42,888 bases of DNA from Pseudomonadota bacterium (GTDB lineage Bacteria > Myxococcota_A > UBA9042): the NCBI GenBank assembly GCA_005792545.1, contig SXRM01000299.1, forward strand, positions 1 to 42,888, in the 5' to 3' direction. Under the pieces are notes generated by a model. That model saw only the letters and a list, made by a program, of their open reading frames with translations, was not told the DNA's origin and did not search any database. Every line of letters starts with the position of its first letter. Position 1 is the first letter of the stretch. Both the position numbers and the translations under genes were made by a program. Below are positions 18,515 through 26,712 of this stretch, piece by piece.

Positions 18515-20421
18515 GGCACCACCGGCAACGTGAAGGTCTCAAAAACGCCGTCGGTCGCTGGCACGATACCCGCCGCCACGCTCATCTTGCGCGCGGCTGG
18601 TTCGATGACCGACGCCTGCATCGAGTCGTGGCGGTCGACCAGCGCTGGCGTCCGCAGCAGGGCCTGCGCGCTCAACGCCGTCACTTTGCCGTACTGCTTG
18701 CCGATGGCGTCCAACTGGGCGGCCTGGGTGCGCAGCGACGGGTAGTAGTAGCTCGACCACGCCCGCTGCGGCGGCACGTTGAATAGGAACACCGGCTCGT
18801 CGATGTCGGTGGCGTTCTTGCGAAAGTGCGCGCCAATCGCGAGGTCGTCGGCGTTGACCGACGGCGTCAGCACACCCAGGTCCGCGCGCACCTCGGGACC
18901 ATAGGCGACGGGCTTGCTGTTCTCCGGGTGCACCGCAGCGTGGGCCTCGACGGCGCGCAGCTCGCCTGCCGCGTCGGCCAGCAGAAAGTTCCAGCCAAAG
19001 GTGTGCGGCATGCCGACCAGCAGTTCCGCGCCTTTGACTGCAGTGGTCGTCTCTTCCAAGGCCCGCCGCAGCGCGAAGCCCACCGGTACGCCAGAGACGA
19101 CGAGCTTGGTGTTCAACTGCTCTTTCTTAAAGCGAGCAACCAGCGGATTGTTCAATGTGTCGCTGGGTGCGACCGCGACCGCCAAACCCTGCGCCGACAG
19201 CCCGGCGAATCCATAGGCGATGCCCGCCCAGCCCACGAACGCGAACGCCGGCTTGCCCGGCGGCCGGTGGATCTGCAACACGCAGTGCTTGTGCGAAGTC
19301 CCGGCGTCAAGCAGCGTAAAGTGGTGGGCCAGCAGGGGCTTACCGTCCGCAGTCGCCGACTTGCGCAGGGCAAACGCGGTGCTGGCGGGCGAAGTGGTGC
19401 CGTCCGACGCGCCGAGGTTGGCGATTTCGCCAGCCTTCTTGCCGTAGCCGACCGTCGAGAACGTGAACTGCTCGATGCGCATGGTGCGCGCCTTGGCCGG
19501 CACCGGCGACGGGTTGATTTTGGCGTCGCTGGCTTGGATGGCGAGCGTGACGACGCTTTTGCCTGGCAAGCCGCCTGGCGGCACCAGCTTGATTTCCAAG
19601 CGGTCCTTCTCGACGTCGCCCTTGGGCGTGCTGTAAAGCTGGGCGCTGTACCCTGCACTGCCCGGCGTGAAAAGCGTGGTCTTGCCGTCGATGACCAGCT
19701 GCAAGCGCACGCTTTTGGGATCGACACCGTCAGCGTCTTGCAGCATGACCCGAAACTGGGCGGTCGTCGGCACCTCGACCAGCGCCGCGTCGGGTCGAGC
19801 CGCGTATTCGACCAGGGCCTCGAACTTCTCGTCGGTCTGACCGTCGCCGTCGTTGTCGACGCCGTCGCTCACCAGCAAGTCGCCTTGGTTGTCGGCGAAC
19901 GCGGACGCCTGGACCAGCTCGACCTTGGGGCCCTGCACCGCACGCAGGTAGTAGGCGACCGAGCGGGTGGCCAGCGTCGAGTCGACGAACGTGTTGAGCA
20001 GCAGCACGTTGGCATACGGCACCTGCGCGCCGTCGGCGATGCCGTGCATCTCGTCGCGGTAGTCTTGCGGGATCGATTTTTCGAGTTCCAGCGCGCTCTC
20101 GGTCAGCAACTTCAGCGAAAACTGGCCGTTGGCGTACTCGGCGTGCAGCTTGGGATCATAGGCCTTGAGCACGGCGCTGATGTCGGCCTGCTCGCGGTTG
20201 AGGTAGGGCAGCAGCGACGTGGCGAGCATTGTCGAATAGAACGACCGGATTTCGCTCGACAACGCTTTGCCATGTTGCAGACCGCGCTGGTAGGGCGTAC
20301 CGCTGAGATCAAGCTTGCGCAAGCGCGGCGGCGGCTCTGAAGTGTAGCAGCCGGCCAAAAGCGCGACGGAGACCACCAGGGCTGGCCAATGCGCACACCG
20401 AAACCGCCCGTGATGGGTCAT
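18511..20421 (-). CDS. C45/AAT-like acyltransferase-hydrolase lipoprotein
   Basis: 636 residues from ATG 20421 (AAGG 8 nt upstream; an alternative GTG lies at 20427). The lipobox is LAGC. The N-terminal 'GTPYQRGLQHGKAL' and the middle 'TAFALRKSATADGKPLLAHH' with 'AYGFAGLSAQGLAVAV' match the acyl-CoA:6-APA acyltransferase (AAT, peptidase C45) Ntn-hydrolase fold. The residue aligned with the catalytic, autoprocessing Cys is Ser347. About 190 residues are inserted before it, including a Ca2+-loop-like 'DGVDNDGDGQTDE' and a beta-sandwich-like stretch. Likely a periplasmic amidase or acylase; the substrate is unknown. It is the first gene of the barrel/glycosylase operon. Confidence 0.8.
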   Translation of the reverse strand: MTHHGRFRCAHWPALVVSVALLAGCYTSEPPPRLRKLDLSGTPYQRGLQHGKALSSEIRSFYSTMLATSLLPYLNREQADISAVLKAYDPKLHAEYANGQFSLKLLTESALELEKSIPQDYRDEMHGIADGAQVPYANVLLLNTFVDSTLATRSVAYYLRAVQGPKVELVQASAFADNQGDLLVSDGVDNDGDGQTDEKFEALVEYAARPDAALVEVPTTAQFRVMLQDADGVDPKSVRLQLVIDGKTTLFTPGSAGYSAQLYSTPKGDVEKDRLEIKLVPPGGLPGKSVVTLAIQASDAKINPSPVPAKARTMRIEQFTFSTVGYGKKAGEIANLGASDGTTSPASTAFALRKSATADGKPLLAHHFTLLDAGTSHKHCVLQIHRPPGKPAFAFVGWAGIAYGFAGLSAQGLAVAVAPSDTLNNPLVARFKKEQLNTKLVVSGVPVGFALRRALEETTTAVKGAELLVGMPHTFGWNFLLADAAGELRAVEAHAAVHPENSKPVAYGPEVRADLGVLTPSVNADDLAIGAHFRKNATDIDEPVFLFNVPPQRAWSSYYYPSLRTQAAQLDAIGKQYGKVTALSAQALLRTPALVDRHDSMQASVIEPAARKMSVAAGIVPATDGVFETFTLPVVP

Positions 20422-20454
20422 TGTCACCGCCTTGGGCTGACCTTGTCAGTGGGT

Positions 20455-20482
20455 GGAGACAGGCTTCCACGCCTGTCCGGCA
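20455..20482. repeat. Palindromic REP-like element, copy 1
   Basis: GACAGGC (20458-20464), loop TTCCAC, GCCTGTC (20471-20477), then CGGCA. The same 25 bp occurs inverted at 21629-21653. It lies in the 92-bp gap between the DUF350 stop and the C45-like start, where a hairpin could attenuate or stabilise the message. Confidence 0.6.
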
Positions 20483-20513
20483 GACGCGAATCCGCGCGGG
20501 ATCCAAAATGGAC

Positions 20514-21368
20514 TCAGGCCAGGAAATAGGCGACGGCAAATCCGCCGGCCAGGTACGACGCGCCTTCGATGACGCCGGCGCCGGTGTTGCGGTCGCGGGC
20601 GATCTCGTCGGCGTACGTCGATCCGCGCAGCAGCAGCATGTCGCCCATCCAGCGCAGCACGGGCAAGAGCGCAGCGGCAACCGCCACGTCCAGGCCCACC
20701 GACATCAAATCCGCCGTCCAGCCGCCGCTTTCGCCGCGCAGCGCCGCGTCGATGACCAGACCCAGGGCGACCTGCAACCCCGCCAGCGGCAATGCGGCTG
20801 CAATGTTGCGGTGTTGCAGCTCGGCGACGTCGTCGTAGGGCGTCAGTTTCTGGTACAGGCGGGTCAACGCGACCAGCAGGCCCTGGCCGACCACGAACCA
20901 CACCAGCCGGTGCCAGGTCTCGTGGTCATCGTGCAGCGCGGCGCGCGCAACGAACGCCGTGGCGATGAGGCCGCCAGAGCGCGCGATGGCCACCGCCACA
21001 TTGCCGCGGTCGCACACTTCGCGGGTGGCGTCGAGCTTGGGCAGCACGAGCTTTAGCGTCCAAGCCTCGCACAGCAGCAGTGCACCGATGACGTAGGTGG
21101 CGGTGACGCCAAAGTCGATGGCCTCGTCGAGCACGGTCTCGCCGACCACGACCAGGGCACCCAAAAGGCCAATAACGGTGGCGACGAAGAACGCGGCCTG
21201 CTCGACGGCGACCGCGGTGTTGTCGTCGTTGGCGATGAGCGCGTTGAGGTCCTTGCCCTTGCGGATGGCCAGACCGTCGCGGGCGAGCTTGGCCACTGCG
21301 ACGACGCCCAGCGAGGCGACCAGGTAGATTGCGGCGCGAGCGACGTGGTGGAAGTCGATGTCGTGCAT
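20514..21368 (-). CDS. DUF350-domain inner-membrane protein (two repeats)
   Basis: 284 residues, ATG 21368 with GAGG 6 nt upstream. It has about eight hydrophobic segments arranged as two related halves. Each half carries the DUF350 signature: 'LIANDDNTAVAVEQAAFFVA' in the first and 'VCDRGNVAVAIARSGGLIATA' plus 'HRNIAAALPLAGLQVALG' later. DUF350 proteins (YjfL type) are integral membrane proteins of unknown mechanism, often linked to membrane stress. It is on the same strand as, and 92 bp ahead of, the C45-like gene, with a palindromic element between. Confidence 0.88.
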   Translation of the reverse strand: MHDIDFHHVARAAIYLVASLGVVAVAKLARDGLAIRKGKDLNALIANDDNTAVAVEQAAFFVATVIGLLGALVVVGETVLDEAIDFGVTATYVIGALLLCEAWTLKLVLPKLDATREVCDRGNVAVAIARSGGLIATAFVARAALHDDHETWHRLVWFVVGQGLLVALTRLYQKLTPYDDVAELQHRNIAAALPLAGLQVALGLVIDAALRGESGGWTADLMSVGLDVAVAAALLPVLRWMGDMLLLRGSTYADEIARDRNTGAGVIEGASYLAGGFAVAYFLA

Positions 21369-21628
21369 GGCGGACCTCGCGGCGCGCTGGGCGCGGGCGG
21401 CCAGCGTAGCACGGGCGGTTTTGGGGTGCGAGGGGTGGTGGGCCGTGGGCCTGGGTTGCCGAATCAGCCCTGAGACGGTTGTCGATAAGCGGTGTAATTA
21501 CGATACATTTCCTTTTTGACCCGGCGGCTCGAGCTGCAGGCGCAGGGTACAAAGCTCGGCCTGCGAGGCCTGCGCAAAAGGCCGATTCCGGTTAGGGGCC
21601 ACCACAAAACGTGAATGGTTCTGGGCAT

Positions 21629-21653
21629 GCCGGACAGGCGTGGAAGCCTGTCC
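21629..21653. repeat. Palindromic REP-like element, copy 2 (inverted)
   Basis: GGACAGGC (21632-21639), loop GTGGAA, GCCTGTCC (21646-21653). It is the reverse complement of copy 1 over 25 bp. The two copies bracket the DUF350 gene, about 1.17 kb apart. Confidence 0.6.
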
Positions 21654-21766
21654 GCACCCAATTGCCACAGGCTCCTGAGCCGGTCTGGAGTTTCACATGT
21701 GTTTACAGCATGTTGCGCTGTTGGCAGCCGGAGGACGCTCACCCCAATTTCGTCAGCCCCACCCCG

Positions 21767-22526
21767 CGTGAACGTTGCGGTTTTCGCGCGGGCCGACGCG
21801 CATGGTAGGCTTGCGGACCACTGGCGCGCGGTGCGCCAAGCGGTGGAAGACGTGGACGATTGGGAACGTTTGCTGGCCGCCGAGCGCCACCTGCAGCGGC
21901 TGTTGCCCGAAGCGGTACTCGTGGGCGGCACCGCTGCGGCGCTGCATGCCCGCCACCGCACGAGCATGGACGGCGACCACGTGCTGACTGACTTGCGCGA
22001 GCGCTTCGCGGAAGTGCTGGCCGACTTGGAAGCGGCGGCCGGCTGGCAAACCGCGCGCGAGCAGCGACCTGTGCCCATCTTGGGATCCCTGGACGGTATC
22101 CCGACGGGCATTCGCCAGTTGCGCCGCGTTCGGCCGCTGGACACCGAAAGGATCCAAGGGCTCCTGGTGCCCACGTTGGCAGAAACGGCGCGCGTCAAGG
22201 CCTGGCTGTTGGCGACCCGCAACACGGTGCGCGACTACTTGGACCTGGTCGTGCTGCTGGATTGCCTGGGCGACGACGCCTGTGCCGCGCTGGCGACCTT
22301 GGACCAATGTTACCCGCAAGATAACGGCCAGAGCGTTCTGGCCGAGGTGGTCGACCGCCTGCAACGCGGCGCCCCGCAGGATCTGGCTGGGATTGACCTC
22401 AAGACCTACCGCGGTTTGCGGCCCCCCTATGACCAGTGGCAGCACCTTTTGCACCGGGGCTGCCATTGGGCGCAGATGTTGGCGGCGTCGTTGTTGGTTG
22501 CAGCGGAGGGCGGGCGTGCCAGCTGA
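21767..22526 (+). CDS. AbiEii/AbiGii-like nucleotidyltransferase
   Basis: About 250 residues; start uncertain. GTG 21767 and GTG 21831 are both possible, and the open frame reaches back to 21615 through sequence that does not look conserved. The fold signature is 'AVLVGGTAAALHARHRTSMDGDHV' (GG..AAL motif plus D-x-D acidic pair), then 'RERFAEVLADLEAAAGWQTA', 'PILGSLDGIPTGIRQLRR', 'VPTLAETARVKAWLLATRNTVRDYLD' and 'GLRPPYDQW'. AbiEii-type enzymes are toxins that transfer nucleotides to RNA or protein targets in phage-defence toxin-antitoxin pairs. It overlaps the next small gene by 11 bp, suggesting a two-gene unit, toxin-like gene first. Confidence 0.75.
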
Positions 22527-22800
22527 CCTGCCCTTGCGCAGCCGCGCGCTGTGGAACCGGACCAGCGACGTGGTCACGCCGGACGTGCTCGCCAGCGACG
22601 AGATGGTGGCGCAGTTGCTGGACCGCGGCGAGTTGGACGTGTGGCGGTGGCTGTTTGCGCACGCCCAAGCAGACGAACGCTTGGCGCATCGCATGGCGCA
22701 CATGATTGCGACTGTGCCGATGGCGACTGGGTATTTTTGGGCGGCGGCGCTGGCGAATTTGGGGTTGCGGGTGAACGTGGCGCACGATGAGGAGGCGTGA
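22516..22800 (+). CDS. Small partner of the AbiEii-like gene
   Basis: 94 residues from GTG 22516, with GGAGG 7 nt upstream, overlapping the nucleotidyltransferase stop by 11 bp. Predicted mostly helical ('EMVAQLLDRGELDVWRWLFA', 'RMAHMIATVPMATGYFWAAA'), with no motif I can name. By position it is a candidate antitoxin or regulatory subunit; this is inference only. Confidence 0.65.
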   Translation: MPADLPLRSRALWNRTSDVVTPDVLASDEMVAQLLDRGELDVWRWLFAHAQADERLAHRMAHMIATVPMATGYFWAAALANLGLRVNVAHDEEA

Positions 22801-22837
22801 CGTTGTGTGGAGCCAAGCGGAGGTCAAGCTATTGGAT

Positions 22838-22855
22838 GGCGATGAGGCCATCGCC
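22838..22855 (+). terminator. Hairpin after the AbiEii-like pair
   Basis: GGCGATG (22838-22844), loop AGGC, CATCGCC (22849-22855), 38 bp after the stop of the small partner gene. There is no T-run, so it could be a terminator or merely mRNA-stabilising. Confidence 0.35.
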
Positions 22856-22907
22856 GGTGTCTAGTGGCCGAGTATTGGGCGGCATGGTCGGCACCCGTTG
22901 ACGTCGG

Positions 22908-23546
22908 TTGACCCGCAACCTTGCTGCCTTTGCCCGCTTTTTGCGCGCGGTGGCGTTTTCGCAGGGTGCCCAGCTCAACACGGCCGAGGTCGCGCGCGAG
23001 TGCTCTGTTGAGCGCAAGACAGTGGCAGGCTATCTTGAAGTGCTGCACGACTTGTTGCTGGCGCGGACCTTGGATCCGTTTACGCGGCGCGCCAAGCGGC
23101 GACTTGTTCAGCACGGCAAGTTCTATTTTTTCGATGCCGGCGTTTTTCGGGCGCTGCGCCCGAAAGGACCGCTGGACCGGCCGGCAGAGATCGATGGCGC
23201 GGCGCTGGAAGGGCTGGTACTCCAAGAGTTGATCGCCACCAATGACCTGTATCGCCTGGGCTATGAGGTGCAGTTCTGGCGGACCGCGACCGACCATGAG
23301 GTTGACTTCGTGCTGTACGGCCCGCGCGGGCTGCACGCGATTGAGGTCAAGCACACGGGCGTCGTGCGGCAAGGCGACCTGGCCGGCCTGCGCGCGTTCA
23401 TGGCGGATTACCCAGAGGCCAGTGGCACGCTGTTGTTCATGGGCGAGCGGGCTGAGCAGCACGGGGAGATTGCGGTGAGGCCGGTGGGGGAGGTTTTGGC
23501 GGGGTTGGGGGGGTGGCTTGGCTTGGCGGGTAGTGCCGACGTGTAA
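22908..23546 (+). pseudogene. DUF4143 C-terminal half of an AAA-type ATPase, N-terminus missing
   Basis: 212 residues open from TTG 22908, with an in-frame TGA 9 bp upstream. It reads straight into the middle of an AAA_14/DUF4143 protein: 'LAAFARFLRAVAF', the wHTH-like 'LNTAEVARECSVERKTVAGYL', 'GKFYFFDAGVFRAL' and the nuclease-like 'VQFWRTATDHEVDFVL' with 'HAIEVKHTG'. Intact members have a P-loop ATPase of about 200 residues in front; none is present here. A second decayed copy lies at 33390-33935. Function is presumably lost, although the nuclease-like core (D/E-x-K) is complete. Confidence 0.75.
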
Positions 23547-23601
23547 GCCACCTCCACGGCCTCGGCTGACCCGACGGAGGGGCGTGCCCCCAGACTTGCC
23601 G

Positions 23602-24303
23602 TCATTCCGCTGCCTTGACCGGCGCAATATCGACACGGTCCATCGCCACGGCCACGCCCAAGAAATCGCCGAGCAACTCACGACCGCGACCATCGAGGAT
23701 TGCGTATGGCACCTGCACCTCGACTACAAAGTACAACGACCACCATTTTTCTGGGATGTGCAAGGCATAGGGAAGCTGCTGCCAGGCCGGCGCTGGCGTC
23801 AACGCAAACTCGTATAAGCACTCTGTTCTGGCCAGGATTGGCACGCCGTGGAGTTTTCCGGCGCCCTGCCGTGGGTGGGCTGCGCCTGCTGCTGGGCCAA
23901 TTGGCCCGAGCGCGCCGATGACAACGGCCGCATGTTGCTCGACAAGATAGGCGCCAAACTGTCTTGGATGCAGGTAGGCCATTGAATAGCGGTCGCTGGC
24001 GTTGCGAATCACCGCCACGATCGATCTGCGCGCCGGGACAAATCTCACCTCGACGTGCAGTTGATCGGCGACGGGCTCATCGGGCGATACCGGGCGGGCG
24101 CAATCTGAATTCTGTCCAAACTCGTCCAGGCTAATCCACGGAGTGGCATCCCCTCACCTTGCAATTCGCGTGTATAGCGTCCAGTCCTCCCAATAGTACT
24201 TCTCGACCTGCGGCCCGGCGCAGGCGGATCCGAGCGCCAGCCCAAGGCACCACCACGTGCATGACCACGCTTTTCGACGCTGGTCAGCGCCTAGCCTAAA
24301 CAC
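23602..24303 (-). pseudogene. Lipoprotein paralogue A, interrupted by in-frame TGA
   Basis: Starting at GTG 24303 the frame gives a signal-like segment ('WWCLGLALGSACAG') and 'WTLYTRIAR', then TGA at 24154-24156. It continues in the same frame: 'GDATPWISLDEFGQ', 'VADQLHVEVRFVPARRSIVA', 'WWSLYFVVEVQVPYA', 'GVAVAMDRVDIAPVKA'. It is collinear with the intact paralogue at 26025-26681, where the corresponding residues are 'WTKYTRIVRLGEPTPW'. A single base change (for example CGA to TGA) explains the stop. It lies 267 bp after the zincin gene. The role of the family is unknown. Confidence 0.75.
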
Positions 24304-24570
24304 AGTGCCCCAAGCTGAACATCGCATTGACTGCGGCTGGTCGAGAACTGGCCGAGAGCGTCGTCGACGCCGCTGGCGTTGGCTTAGCACCCGTACAAGT
24401 CTGACTGCCAGCCGGTTCGGAGGCCGTCGAAGCTCCAACGCCGTGCCACTGGCCATTGGCAGCCTGGGCCGCAAATCCGCGGTCCTCTTTTCCAACGTGG
24501 CGCTGTCCGCGAGGTTGGGGTAGCTCATTGGCAGCCGGCGTTGATCGCAAGAGACGCCCTCCAAGCTGGT

Positions 24571-26019
24571 TTACGGCTTGGCCGTAGGGCTCGACGAGGC
24601 CGGCAAGTCAACCGGCTTCGAGGGGTACCGGGGTAGGTCGGGCGGCTTCGGGCTTGCCACTGCTCGCCAGAAGCCCAGGCCGTAGGCGCGGAGCTGTTCA
24701 CCCTGGTATGCGTCAACGAGCCGGGCTTCGGTCACGCCGAATTCTCGGTCGGTGCTTGGCACCAACTGGAGGCCGGCAACGTCAGTGGCGCGCGCCGAAC
24801 TGGCGGTCAAGTCGCGCTGAACCCTGTCGGGTCCGTAGGTGACCAGCGCCTCTTCCAGGCGCGTCGTCGCGTAGAGCTTGTCGAGAAGGAAGCCGAGGGC
24901 TTTTGTCTTGTTGGTCTCGAGTCGCGGGTATGCGCTTGCTTGGTCGTCGCGAATGGGCCGCGGATCGTCGATGCACAAGAACAACCGTCGCGCGTGGATG
25001 AGTTCGTGCCCCAAGACGACGCAGAGCCTCATGGGCGCGAACCCGACAACCTCGGCTAGCCCGTCGGGGCCAACAGCCTCGGGGCGCCGTTCGGCTGACT
25101 TCAAGATCTGTGGCTTCGTTTCGCGCTGGAGTCGCGCTTGCGCTGCGGGCAGGGGCATTGCCACCAGGGTTCCGTCGCCAAGCGCGACGTCTAATTGCAC
25201 TTCGATCTTGCGGTTGCCGTGGGCGAGCGCTTGCGCCGTGTCGCCTTGAAAGCTCGTCTGATTCCCCTGATGTCTTAGCGTCCAGCCGTCAACCTTCAGC
25301 ATCAGTTCATTTGCAAATTCGGCTACGTCACTTGGGTTTGGGGGCAGCTCAAATGCGCAGGCAGGATGCGCCGGGCGATCCTTAAGCGGAATGCGGTTCA
25401 TGGCCCGATCCCGCTGCCACTCGCTTCGCCGCTCGGCTTCCTGGTCCCTTGTGAGCTGAGTCTGTTGACCAATGGAGCGCCTAATCTCCTGAGCGGAGCT
25501 CATGGAAGTCTCGCGCCAGTCTTGCACGGTCCGCCATAAATCCATGAATTTCTTAAATTCAGTGACGTATGTGGTGTGCAGTACGACCACACCCTTGGGC
25601 AGTGTGAGGACGCTTTCGAGCAACTCCATACCTACCGGATTGGCCGCAAGACTCGCTACCGCGAGCAGCGTCCGCCGACGACACTCTTCAAGCGTGATGG
25701 CTCGGGCCGAACTGTTGCCGCGCTGCCCAATGTTGTAGAGATCTGAGCCATCCGGCCAGTCCAACTGAAGCTTGCCGCCCAGGCCAAGGTCGAGTGTTGT
25801 TGCCGACCCGGCGAGCGCTTGCTGCAACTTGGGCTCAAGGTCGAGTTGTGCCCTAGCGAAGGGAAATGCCGCACCGCAGCAATCGGCAGAGGCAGCCACC
25901 CAACGGCCAAACCAAGGGTTTTTCCGGTCCATCAGCTCGGTGACATCCGCTGCCGAGTTGGCTACAGCGACATCAATGAGGTTCGCGTATACCCGAATGT
26001 CCTTTGTCTCGTTCCCCAC
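24571..26019 (-). CDS. Putative M91-like zinc metalloprotease (HELIH)
   Basis: 482 residues from GTG 26019, 5 bp after the stop of the lipoprotein gene; the upstream open frame to 26166 lies inside that gene. The zinc site is 'VVLGHELIHARR' (H338, E339, H342), with a candidate third ligand at E389/E390 in 'RLEEALVTYG', and later 'VTEARLVDAYQGEQLRAYG'. This layout fits peptidase family M91, whose members NleD and relatives are effector proteases. The N-terminal 300 residues are unassigned. There is no signal peptide, consistent with a cytoplasmic or injected protein. The C-terminus is Pro-rich. Confidence 0.7.
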   Translation of the reverse strand: MGNETKDIRVYANLIDVAVANSAADVTELMDRKNPWFGRWVAASADCCGAAFPFARAQLDLEPKLQQALAGSATTLDLGLGGKLQLDWPDGSDLYNIGQRGNSSARAITLEECRRRTLLAVASLAANPVGMELLESVLTLPKGVVVLHTTYVTEFKKFMDLWRTVQDWRETSMSSAQEIRRSIGQQTQLTRDQEAERRSEWQRDRAMNRIPLKDRPAHPACAFELPPNPSDVAEFANELMLKVDGWTLRHQGNQTSFQGDTAQALAHGNRKIEVQLDVALGDGTLVAMPLPAAQARLQRETKPQILKSAERRPEAVGPDGLAEVVGFAPMRLCVVLGHELIHARRLFLCIDDPRPIRDDQASAYPRLETNKTKALGFLLDKLYATTRLEEALVTYGPDRVQRDLTASSARATDVAGLQLVPSTDREFGVTEARLVDAYQGEQLRAYGLGFWRAVASPKPPDLPRYPSKPVDLPASSSPTAKP

Positions 26020-26024
26020 GGCCT

Positions 26025-26681
26025 TCAGTCCCGCGCTTTGGATGGTTGGACATCGACGCGATCGATGGCGACAGATACCCCCTGCGCGGACGTCAGCTTT
26101 CTGTCGTCGCGGCCCACTGGGGCATACGGCACATGCACCTCCACTATGAAACGGCCGGACCACCAATGCTCTGGAACCTTTGGGTTCATGGGTGGCTCAA
26201 GCCTCGAGTCGAATGAATCGAGCGCGAACTCGCTCAAGTATTCGGTACGCGGCCGGAGTGGCAGCCCGCGGAAGTAGCCGTCACCTTGGTAAGGGTGAAC
26301 TGTGGGTGTCGTGGGGCCTAATTGGCCTATCGTGCCGAACACGAGCACTCTCAAGCTATCAACAAGGTACGCCCGCTCCATACCGGGATCCTGGTAGTTC
26401 ATCGCGAAGCGGTCGCTCAAATTGCGAATCACGGCGACTATTGATTTGCGCTCGGGCACATAGCGAGCTTCAACCTGTAGTTGGTCCACGACCGGGTCGT
26501 CAGCCTCAACTGGCATCTGCTGTGCCCGCTCAACGCCAAAATGACCAAGTTCACGCCACGGCGTCGGCTCGCCCAACCGGACAATTCGCGTATACTTGGT
26601 CCAATTGTCTCCTCGCATCTTGTCCTTTCCGGCTGAGCAGCCCAAGGCGAAAGCGGCCGCAATCAAACACAAGCGTCGCAC
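26025..26681 (-). CDS. Lipoprotein paralogue B
   Basis: 218 residues from GTG 26681, chosen because it begins a short lipoprotein signal (RRLCLIAAAFALGC) and follows the stop of the 768-residue gene by 31 bp. The open frame to 26762 overlaps that gene and is rejected. The mature protein includes 'DNWTKYTRIVRLGEPTPW', 'DQLQVEARYVPERKSIVAVI', 'YRGDG'-type loops, 'EHWWSGRFIVEVHVPYA' and 'GVSVAIDRVDVQPSKA'; it looks beta-rich. It is the intact relative of the broken gene at 23602-24303. It is followed almost at once by the zincin gene, so both are probably translated from one message. Unknown function. Confidence 0.75.
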   Translation of the reverse strand: MRRLCLIAAAFALGCSAGKDKMRGDNWTKYTRIVRLGEPTPWRELGHFGVERAQQMPVEADDPVVDQLQVEARYVPERKSIVAVIRNLSDRFAMNYQDPGMERAYLVDSLRVLVFGTIGQLGPTTPTVHPYQGDGYFRGLPLRPRTEYLSEFALDSFDSRLEPPMNPKVPEHWWSGRFIVEVHVPYAPVGRDDRKLTSAQGVSVAIDRVDVQPSKARD

Positions 26682-26712
26682 CGATATTTGGTGGCCCCAG
26701 TGTCCGCTGCAC

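Noticed and set aside
3444..24156. Stop-codon reassignment or recoding to explain the in-frame TAA and TGA
   Set aside because: Different codons are involved, and TAA, TGA and TAG all serve as normal stops in neighbouring genes. No selenocysteine element or tRNA was seen. Point mutation or read error is simpler.
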